A stretch of DNA of 6,125 nt, from positions 4,141-10,265 of the forward strand of contig DHWK01000083.1 in NCBI GenBank assembly GCA_002413145.1. Reading direction: 5' to 3'. Position numbers and translations under genes: made by a program. Position 1 is the first letter of the stretch. Every line of letters starts with the position of its first letter. This DNA is from a bacterium UBP12_UBA5184 (lineage in GTDB: Bacteria; Vulcanimicrobiota; Vulcanimicrobiia; Vulcanimicrobiales; Vulcanimicrobiaceae). Below the pieces are notes generated by a model. It searched no databases. It saw nothing but the letters and a program-made list of their open reading frames with translations, and was not told the origin of the DNA. This document shows positions 1-5,186 of the stretch, in pieces.

Positions 1-29
1 CGCAACTCTACCAATTGAGCTACCGCCCT
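1..29 (-). tRNA. tRNA-Trp (probable), 5' part only, cut by window edge
   Basis: Reading the minus strand from 29 to 1 gives the 5' third of a tRNA. The acceptor strand AGGGCGG (29-23) is followed by TA, a D stem GCTC/GAGT (20-17 with 8-5) and a D loop AATTGGTA carrying the invariant GG. The anticodon-stem start (GCG) reaches the window edge, so the anticodon itself is not visible. Assignment to Trp rests on two things: the 5' sequence resembles bacterial tRNA-Trp, including the leading A, and the gene lies 12 bases downstream of rpmG, where many bacteria carry tRNA-Trp before secE. That a tRNA is present is well supported; its identity is inference. It is probably co-transcribed with rpmG and released by processing. 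Confidence 0.75.
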
Positions 30-41
30 TCAAGTTCGAAG

Positions 42-206
42 CTACTTCGTCTCGCGGTGGGGGCGATGGCAGCGGCACCAACGGCAATACTTGGACAGCT
101 CGAGCCGGTCGCTGGTGTGCTGTTTATTCTTTTGCGAATTGTAGTTCCGCCGCTTGCATTCGTTGCACGCCAGCACCACCATGATCCGGTTTTCTTTCTT
201 GGCCAT
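42..206 (-). CDS. rpmG: 50S ribosomal protein L33 (zinc-binding form)
   Basis: This is a 54-residue protein beginning MAKKENRIMVVLACNECKRR and ending HRPHRETK, the usual length and layout of bacterial L33. L33 is a small protein of the large ribosomal subunit near the E site. Two zinc-knuckle pairs are intact, C14-x2-C17 and C41-x2-C44, marking the zinc-dependent (C+) form; an extra cysteine sits at 46. The start at 206 gives the canonical MAKK N-terminus, with a modest GGGGA ribosome-binding site six bases upstream (213-217). The gene is read leftward into the partial tRNA 12 bases beyond its stop, the conserved rpmG-tRNA-Trp-secE order, so it should be the first gene of a translation/secretion operon. 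Two sigma70-like promoters lie just upstream. Identification is firm from sequence and context. Confidence 0.95.
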   Translation of the reverse strand: MAKKENRIMVVLACNECKRRNYNSQKNKQHTSDRLELSKYCRWCRCHRPHRETK

Positions 207-232
207 CCCCGTTCCCCAGTTGGTTACCCGAC

Positions 233-261
233 ATCAAAAAGACGGACACGCAGCCCGTCAA
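233..261 (-). promoter_or_regulatory. Probable proximal sigma70-like promoter of rpmG
   Basis: On the minus strand a -35 element TTGACG (256-261, five of six consensus matches) is followed by a 17-base spacer and a -10 element TTTGAT (233-238, four of six). Transcription would start near 226, giving an rpmG leader of about 20 bases that includes the GGGGA ribosome-binding site. Spacing and position suit a housekeeping promoter. It was found by eye only. Confidence 0.5.
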
Positions 262-267
262 GACCCC

Positions 268-297
268 ATACTAGCACGGAGACCGGGCCCCTGTAAA
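268..297 (-). promoter_or_regulatory. Possible distal rpmG promoter with extended -10
   Basis: On the minus strand TTTACA (292-297) is followed by an 18-base spacer and TAGTAT (268-273). TGC stands directly before the -10, giving a TGn extended -10. It lies about 35 bases upstream of the other candidate, so the two would form a tandem pair, an arrangement common at ribosomal operons. The -10 matches consensus at only four of six positions, so it is weaker evidence than the proximal element. Confidence 0.35.
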
Positions 298-374
298 TCG
301 CCGCTCGGCCGGTCCGATGGAGTTAGCCGCCGCGGAGGCGGCGAACAGGCTCGGCGGTCCCGCATCGTCACAGC

Positions 375-451
375 GCGCCCGTAGCTCAAATGGATAGAGC
401 GGGGGACTCCTAAGCCTCAGGTTGGGTGTTCGAATCACCCCGGGCGCACCA
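375..451 (+). tRNA. tRNA-Arg (anticodon CCT), complete with encoded CCA
   Basis: A full cloverleaf can be drawn. The acceptor stem GCGCCCG/CGGGCGC (375-381 with 441-447) is perfect. The D stem GCTC/GAGC encloses an AAATGGATA loop. The anticodon loop CTCCTAA (407-413) carries CCT at 409-411, which reads the arginine codon AGG. The T stem GGGTG/CACCC surrounds TTCGAAT, and the discriminator A is followed by a genomically encoded CCA (449-451). The anticodon stem GGGGA/GCCTC contains one G-T pair and an A-G opposition next to the loop, so it is weaker than usual. The gene is divergent from rpmG, and I see no convincing promoter upstream. Confidence 0.95.
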
Positions 452-462
452 ATGGCCGCCTC

Positions 463-478
463 GCCCCCCAAGAGGGGC
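463..478 (+). terminator. Possible hairpin 12 bases after tRNA-Arg
   Basis: GCCCC (463-467) can pair with GGGGC (474-478) around a CCAAGA loop, starting 12 bases past the tRNA CCA. A GC-only stem at this position could mark the tRNA 3' trailer or a weak terminator. There is no run of T after it, so a classical intrinsic terminator is not supported. Confidence 0.25.
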
Positions 479-617
479 CCTGGCTAGCCAACTCTGCAGG
501 GAACGCGACCGCTTCAGGACGTATGAGCGCCCGGTTGTCGTATCGACCCGCGTTCATTTCCGCGTCCTTGGGTGGACTCGAGCGCAGCCCTACAGCGTCT
601 CAATAGAAAGTCGCCCA

Positions 618-941
618 ATGCACGATAAGCCGGTACCCTACGAAAAGGGTTCGCTGGTCGTCCTCCCGCTGAGCGGAGAGTTCGACCTTGCCACTTCCGA
701 CGCGTTCGAGTCTAGCCTAAACGGCGCGGACGACGGCACGCGGACGATCGTCGTCGATTTCAGCGAGGTCACCTACCTCGACAGTTCCACCTTAAATGTT
801 CTCGTACGAAAGCATAAGTCCGTGGGCGGCCGGCTGCGAATCGTCGTCCCGAAAGACTGTCCCGCCCGGCGAATCTTCGACCTGAGCGGCTTGAGCCGGC
901 AGCTGAAGGTTGTCGAGAGTCTCGCCGAACTCGAAGGCTAA
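618..941 (+). CDS. STAS-domain protein, anti-sigma factor antagonist type
   Basis: This 107-residue protein is a single STAS domain of about the same length as Bacillus SpoIIAA, and it can be aligned with it without large gaps. SGEFDLAT (19-26) matches the TGELDHHT segment, the central strand is TIVVDF (43-48), the conserved turn is YLDSSTL (53-59) and a C-terminal FDLSGL (in SpoIIAA FDMSGL) is present. S56 corresponds to SpoIIAA Ser58, the serine phosphorylated by the anti-sigma kinase, so partner switching is plausible. The residue after the DSS is Thr58 where glycine is usual. The ATG at 618 is chosen because the domain starts at once; AGAAAG eight bases upstream is a weak ribosome-binding site. 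The frame is open back to 426, but that stretch runs through the 3' half of the tRNA. No anti-sigma kinase, sigma factor or phosphatase is visible in this window, so its partners are unknown. It is cytoplasmic, with no membrane segment. Confidence 0.85.
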   Translation: MHDKPVPYEKGSLVVLPLSGEFDLATSDAFESSLNGADDGTRTIVVDFSEVTYLDSSTLNVLVRKHKSVGGRLRIVVPKDCPARRIFDLSGLSRQLKVVESLAELEG

Positions 942-952
942 CTGGCTGCTCG

Positions 953-2869
953 TTACTGCCCTGCTCCGTGCACGAACACGAGCGAAATCTCCGGAACGAG
1001 CGCGATCAGGATCAACGCGAGCAGCAGCGCTCCCAAGTAGGGAAGGATTGGAAAGACCGCCGCGTCCGGGCTCGCCTTACCGATCGCGCAAGCGCTATAG
1101 TAGCCGACGCCGAGCGGCGGCGCAAACAGACCGATGCCCATCGCCAGCACTGCGACGATCGCGTAGTGCACTTCGTTTATGCCGGCGGCCTTCGCGACCG
1201 GAAAGAGCAGCGGCCCGAAGAGCACCATCGCAGGAATCCCCTCGAGCACCGAGCCCAGGACGACGAACATCAGGATCGAGACCAGCAAAATTCCGGTCGC
1301 TCCGCCGGGCGCACTGCGTAAGATGTCGGCTAGCTGCTGCGCGAAGCCGGATTGCGTGAGCGCCCAACCCATCGACGTCGCCGTCGCGATGATCAGCAAG
1401 ATCGCGCCGGCAAGCGCGACGGTATCGAGTAGCGTCGGATAGATGATCCGCCAGTCGAGCTCGCGATAGATCAAGAACCCGACGAGCAAGGTATAGACGA
1501 TGCCGACGACGCTGACCTCGGTCGCGGTCGCGATCCCATCGATGACGAAGTAGCGGATCACGACCGGCAGCGCGAGGCCCGGTAACGCGACGACGAGCGC
1601 CCACAGGATGTCTCTGAAGGGTAAACGCACGCTCAATTGCGCGTTCTCTCGCCGCGACCCGTACAATGCGACGACGACGATTGCGACCGCGCAGACGAGT
1701 GCCGGCAGCAGGCCGGCCTTGAAGAGAGCGCCGATCGAAACGCCGGTCACCGAACCGATAATGATCAGCACGAGGCTCGGGGGGATCGTCTCGGCCATCG
1801 CCCCGGAGGCCGCCAGCAGCGAGATCATCTCGGTGCGTTTGTGCCCGCGACGTTCCATATCGGGGAAGAGCACCGGCGCGACGGCCGCCATGTCGGCGAT
1901 CTTCGACCCGGAGATCCCCGAAACGACGTACATCGCCGCCACCAGCACGATGTTGAGCCCGCCGCGGAAATGCCCGAAGAGCGCCGCCAAGGCGTTAACC
2001 AGCCGCCGCGCGATCCCCGATCCTTCCATGATCAATCCGAGGAAGATAAAGAGCGGCACCGCCAGCAAGACGAGATTCGAGACGCCCTCGTCCATCCGGC
2101 TTACAACCGTGTTGAGCGGCACGTGGGTCGTGATCGCGAGATAACTCAACGTCCCGACGCCAAACGCGAACGCGATTGGAATTCCGATCGCGACGCAGAT
2201 TCCAACCAACCCAACGAAGAAGATGACCAGGTTCGCGTTGCCGAAACTTTGGAACGCGCCGCGTTCGAACCAAACCGCGCCGCTCACCACGACGCCCAGG
2301 ACGACTGCGACGGCGACGGCCTTGGGATCGGTTTCGCTCAGTCTTAGCAGCGCCAGGATCAAGATCAAGGCCAAACCGACGATGATCGCGAGCACGACGT
2401 ACGAGCGCGGGATGCTGAGCGCCGGGCTCAAATCGATCTGTTCTTGCTGGAAAAATTTCAGACTAGCCGGCATCAGTTCGATCACGAAGATCGCGACGAC
2501 CACCGACGAAATCGCCTCGAGCACCTCTCGGACGTTCGACGAAACGCGCCGCACCAGAGCCGTCATGCGGATGTGCTCGCCGCGGCGGTAAGCGATCACG
2601 GCACCGAGCATCGCGAGCCACAGCAGCAGGATCGTCGCCAGCTCGTCGCTCCACACCAGTGGACTGCGCAACACGTATCGGAACAGCACGCTGCCGGCAA
2701 GGATCACGATCTCGACGGCGACCAGCAACGCCGCAAGCGGTTCGGCGACCCCGCCGACGACCCGGTCGACCGCGACGGCCCAAGGCCGGTGGAACGTCGT
2801 TTTCTGGCCAACGTGGACTACTGCGGCGGCGGCTTCGGCTGCGGCAAGTTCAGGATCGGCGGCGGCCAT
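953..2869 (-). CDS. TRAP transporter fused permease (DctQ-DctM), 638 aa
   Basis: This is the membrane component of a tripartite ATP-independent periplasmic (TRAP) transporter, with small and large permeases in one chain. After a hydrophilic N-terminus of about 40 residues comes a DctQ-like part with four membrane segments (about 43-63, 79-94, 118-133, 157-176) and the signature FRYVLRSPLVWSDELA (63-78). The DctM part starts near 185 and is very hydrophobic. It carries GISGSKIADMAAVAPVLFPD (318-337), the TIPPS loop (361-365), the re-entrant region around VLEGIPAMVLFGPLLFP (541-557) and a late PPLGVGYYSACAIG (584-597). Together these form the Na+/H+-coupled elevator domain. Total length fits known DctQM fusions (roughly 600-650). 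The start at 2869 has AGGGGAG (2874-2880) four bases upstream, overlapping the dctP stop codon, so translation is probably coupled. It is the last gene of the operon and ends 11 bases from the convergent STAS gene. Confidence 0.93.
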   Translation of the reverse strand: MAAADPELAAAEAAAAVVHVGQKTTFHRPWAVAVDRVVGGVAEPLAALLVAVEIVILAGSVLFRYVLRSPLVWSDELATILLLWLAMLGAVIAYRRGEHIRMTALVRRVSSNVREVLEAISSVVVAIFVIELMPASLKFFQQEQIDLSPALSIPRSYVVLAIIVGLALILILALLRLSETDPKAVAVAVVLGVVVSGAVWFERGAFQSFGNANLVIFFVGLVGICVAIGIPIAFAFGVGTLSYLAITTHVPLNTVVSRMDEGVSNLVLLAVPLFIFLGLIMEGSGIARRLVNALAALFGHFRGGLNIVLVAAMYVVSGISGSKIADMAAVAPVLFPDMERRGHKRTEMISLLAASGAMAETIPPSLVLIIIGSVTGVSIGALFKAGLLPALVCAVAIVVVALYGSRRENAQLSVRLPFRDILWALVVALPGLALPVVIRYFVIDGIATATEVSVVGIVYTLLVGFLIYRELDWRIIYPTLLDTVALAGAILLIIATATSMGWALTQSGFAQQLADILRSAPGGATGILLVSILMFVVLGSVLEGIPAMVLFGPLLFPVAKAAGINEVHYAIVAVLAMGIGLFAPPLGVGYYSACAIGKASPDAAVFPILPYLGALLLALILIALVPEISLVFVHGAGQ

Positions 2870-2873
2870 CGCT

Positions 2874-2880
2874 CTCCCCT
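2874..2880 (-). promoter_or_regulatory. Ribosome-binding site of the fused TRAP permease, overlapping the dctP stop
   Basis: On the minus strand AGGGGAG lies four bases before the permease ATG, and its first two bases are the last two of the dctP TAG stop (2879-2881). Ribosomes finishing dctP would end on this site, which supports translational coupling and fixes the permease start at 2869. Confidence 0.6.
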
Positions 2881-3889
2881 ATGCGAGCTTGTTCGCGTAT
2901 TTCTCGAGCGCCGTCCAGGCCTTGTCGCCGAATTCTTTCTTCCAGCGCTGGTAGTAGTTCGAGGCGATCAGCTTGTTGCGGAACGAAGCGACGTCGACGT
3001 CGTTGAACTTCATCCCGCGGCGCCGCAATTTGTCTGCGACCGAGAGGTTGAGGACCTTGATATCGTTACGCGCCTCGACTGCGGCGCGATTCATCTCTTT
3101 TTCGAGAAGCGACTTGAGGTCGCCCGGCAGCCGGTCCCAAACGTCCCCGTTCACGAGCGACCAATAGCCCGACCAAATGTGATTGGAGAGCGAGACGTAC
3201 TTCTGAACTTCGTAGAATTTCTGTTGCTCGATCAGTACCAGTGGATTCTCTTGCGCGTCGACGACGTGCGTCTGCAACGAGGTGTATAATTCGCTCAGCG
3301 AGATCGGCGTCGGCGAGGCGCCGAGCGACTGGAAGGTATCGATCCGAATCTTTCCGGGCGAGACGCGTATCTTGAGGCCGGCGAGGTCGGAGACGTTGCG
3401 GATCGGCTTCGTCGAGGTCGTGATCTCGCGGAACCCGTTCTCCCAGATTCGTTCGAAGACGTGGGCCTTGATCTTGGAGGTGATCTCCGAGCGGATGATC
3501 CGGCCAAGGTCGCCGTCCATCGCTTTAAAGACCGCATCGCGGTTAGGGAAGGCGTAAGCGAGGTTTTCGATCGAGGCGACCGGTGCGAGCTCGTTAAGAA
3601 AGGCGCCCGGCAGCGCGAGCATCTCGAGCGCGCCGGTGCGCAGTTGCGAGATCATGTTCGGATCGGAACCGAGGACGCTCCCCGCGAACGTCTTGACGGC
3701 GACGCGTCCTTTGCTCGCCGCTTTGACGCGGGCAAACGCCTCGACCGAGCGCACGCTGATGGGATGATCCGGCGGAACGTCGACGCCCCACTTGAGATCG
3801 AACTCGGCGGCGCCGGCCGTCTTGATGACGCCGATCGTCGCGAGCGCGGCTGCGCTCCCCGCGACGAAGGTTTTCCGGGAGACGGTCAT
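2879..3889 (-). CDS. dctP: TRAP transporter solute-binding protein (DctP family)
   Basis: This 336-residue extracytoplasmic binding protein captures the ligand and delivers it to the fused permease encoded next. Residues 1-28 form a signal sequence. SRKTFVAG (4-11) is Tat-like with one Arg replaced by Lys, followed by a hydrophobic stretch and a probable cleavage after the Ala-rich TAGAA. The mature part has the DctP (TRAP SBP) hallmarks. These include FAGSVLGSD (68-76), QLRTGALEM (82-90) and LKIRVSP (172-178), with R175 at the position of the Arg that salt-bridges a ligand carboxylate in DctP proteins. LGASPTPISLSELYTSLQT (189-207) and VVDAQENP (209-216) complete the set. Length is normal. 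GAGGA (3898-3902) eight bases upstream supports the start. It lies 26 bases after the CoA-transferase gene and 9 before the permease. The conserved Arg suggests an organic acid; the exact ligand cannot be read. Confidence 0.93.
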   Translation of the reverse strand: MTVSRKTFVAGSAAALATIGVIKTAGAAEFDLKWGVDVPPDHPISVRSVEAFARVKAASKGRVAVKTFAGSVLGSDPNMISQLRTGALEMLALPGAFLNELAPVASIENLAYAFPNRDAVFKAMDGDLGRIIRSEITSKIKAHVFERIWENGFREITTSTKPIRNVSDLAGLKIRVSPGKIRIDTFQSLGASPTPISLSELYTSLQTHVVDAQENPLVLIEQQKFYEVQKYVSLSNHIWSGYWSLVNGDVWDRLPGDLKSLLEKEMNRAAVEARNDIKVLNLSVADKLRRRGMKFNDVDVASFRNKLIASNYYQRWKKEFGDKAWTALEKYANKLA

Positions 3890-3915
3890 CGCGTTGGTCC
3901 TCTCTCTGCGCGGAG

Positions 3916-5157
3916 CTAGGGCTCGGGGGCCGGGCCCTCGCCCGGGGTCGTGGCAAGCCCGATGACGCCTTCTTGGACGAGGCGTCGCATGTTCTCAGGA
4001 TCGATTCCCAGTTCCCGGTCCAAGACCTCGGCGGTGTCGGAGCCGACCGCCGAGCGGCCGGGGTGAAGCTTCGGCATCCCGGCGCGCGCGAAGCGCGGAA
4101 ACGCATTGTTGATCGTCACGCTGCCCAGGACGTCATCGGCGAGGCGCACCAGCGAGCCGCGCGCGACGATTTGGGGATTATCGAAGACCGAATCGATCGT
4201 TTCGAGCGGGCCCACGGCGCAGCCGGCGCGGTTGAAAATGGCGATGACCTCATCGCGCGTGCGCTGCGAACAGAATCCTTCGATCAAGGCGTCGAGCGGC
4301 TCGCCGTAGCGAACGCGATCGGCATTGGTGCGAAAGCGCGGGTCGGCGACGAGTGCGTCGCCACCGATCGTCTGCAGCACGCGTTCGGCGACCGCTTGCG
4401 TGCTCCCCGACAGCGCTACGTATGCGCCGTCGCCGCACAGATATGCGCCGCGCGGCGCGGTATCTTCGAGCCGGTTGCCCAGCCGGCGGTGCAGCGTGCC
4501 GTTGGCGGCGTACTCGCTCAGTTGCAGTTCGACGAGCTTCAGCGCGGCTTCATAGATCGCGAAGTCGATGACCTCGCCCTGGCCCGTTTTGAGGCGGCGC
4601 GCATAGGACGCACACACCGCCGCCGCCGCAGATTGCCCGGCGATGATATCCGCGAGCGGAAAGGCCGGCAGCAGCGGCGGCTGGTCGTCGTAACCGGATA
4701 CCGAGGCGATCCCCGTCATCGCTTCGGCCAGCGTTCCAAATCCGGCGCGGTCGCGATACGGCCCATTTTGACCGAACGCGGTCATCCGCAAGATCACCAC
4801 ATGCGGCGCGGCGTCGAGCAACCGTTCGGGCGCGAGGTTCCAGCGCTCGAGCGTTCCGGGCCGAAAGTTTTCGATGATGACGTCGAAACTCGGTAACCAG
4901 CGCAGCAGCAGCGACTGCGCTTCGGCACCATGCAGATCGAGCGCGACGCTCTTTTTGTTCCGGCCGAGCGCTTTCCAGTACAGACCTTGACCCTCGCGCT
5001 GCGCGCCGAACCGTCGCACGGGATCGCCGGCGCCGGGCCGCTCGAGCTTAATGACCTCCGCGCCGTAGTCGGCGAGCGTTGCCGCCGTGGTCGGCGCGGC
5101 GATCATCGTCGAGCAGTCGAGGACGCGTACCCCCGCGAGCGGGCCCCCGGAATCCAT
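3916..5157 (-). CDS. Family III CoA-transferase (CaiB/BaiF type), 413 aa
   Basis: This family moves coenzyme A from an acyl-CoA donor to a carboxylic acid acceptor in the cytoplasm. The sequence shows the family layout. The N-terminal Rossmann-like part begins PLAGVRVLDCSTMIAAP (6-22), followed by LADYGAEVIKLERPGAGDP (28-46), GRNKKSVALDL (65-75), IIENFRPGTLERW (94-106) and the loop FGQNGPYRDRAGF (128-140). D170 in FPLADIIAGQSAA (166-178) occupies the position of the catalytic aspartate (Asp169 in formyl-CoA transferase) that forms the acyl anhydride, so the enzyme should be active. Length is typical (about 380-430). The ATG at 5157 precedes the domain by five residues; GGGCGG just upstream is a poor ribosome-binding site. 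It is the first gene of a leftward operon with dctP and the TRAP permease, suggesting it activates the imported acid. Acceptor and donor cannot be identified here; the class includes oxalate, carnitine, succinyl/malyl and benzylsuccinate enzymes. Confidence 0.93.
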   Translation of the reverse strand: MDSGGPLAGVRVLDCSTMIAAPTTAATLADYGAEVIKLERPGAGDPVRRFGAQREGQGLYWKALGRNKKSVALDLHGAEAQSLLLRWLPSFDVIIENFRPGTLERWNLAPERLLDAAPHVVILRMTAFGQNGPYRDRAGFGTLAEAMTGIASVSGYDDQPPLLPAFPLADIIAGQSAAAAVCASYARRLKTGQGEVIDFAIYEAALKLVELQLSEYAANGTLHRRLGNRLEDTAPRGAYLCGDGAYVALSGSTQAVAERVLQTIGGDALVADPRFRTNADRVRYGEPLDALIEGFCSQRTRDEVIAIFNRAGCAVGPLETIDSVFDNPQIVARGSLVRLADDVLGSVTINNAFPRFARAGMPKLHPGRSAVGSDTAEVLDRELGIDPENMRRLVQEGVIGLATTPGEGPAPEP

Positions 5158-5186
5158 CTTCCGCCCGTTCTGCCGAACACTAAGGG

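Noticed and set aside
326..342. GC hairpin GCCGCC-GCGGA-GGCGGC between rpmG and tRNA-Arg
   Set aside because: There is no T run, no gene end nearby that needs a terminator, and six-base GC stems are common by chance in this DNA.
271..471. 66-codon minus-strand frame across tRNA-Arg, with a GVIRTPNLRLRSP-type translation
   Set aside because: This is the familiar false protein produced by translating the antisense strand of a tRNA-Arg gene.
426..617. Upstream extension of the STAS frame starting inside the tRNA
   Set aside because: The frame is open but the first bases are tRNA-Arg, the translation is Arg/Pro-rich without domain features, and the STAS domain starts exactly at the ATG at 618.
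967..980. Palindrome CGTGCACG with a following CACG
   Set aside because: It lies within the coding end of the permease, its stem is only four bases if folded, and it does not resemble a terminator or operator I can name.
1637..3289. Long plus-strand frames (about 236 and 281 codons) opposite the TRAP genes
   Set aside because: They lie antisense to clear TRAP genes and are rich in Arg, Asp, His and Gln with no recognisable domain, as expected of frame shadows in GC-rich DNA.
3973..4896. 307-codon plus-strand frame opposite the CoA-transferase
   Set aside because: The antisense gene is a full-length family III CoA-transferase with its catalytic residue; this frame is low-complexity Arg/Ala/Asp sequence.
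375..5157. Genomic island inserted at tRNA-Arg
   Set aside because: tRNA genes are frequent integration sites, but I see no integrase, no direct repeat of the tRNA 3' end in the window and no obvious change in base composition.
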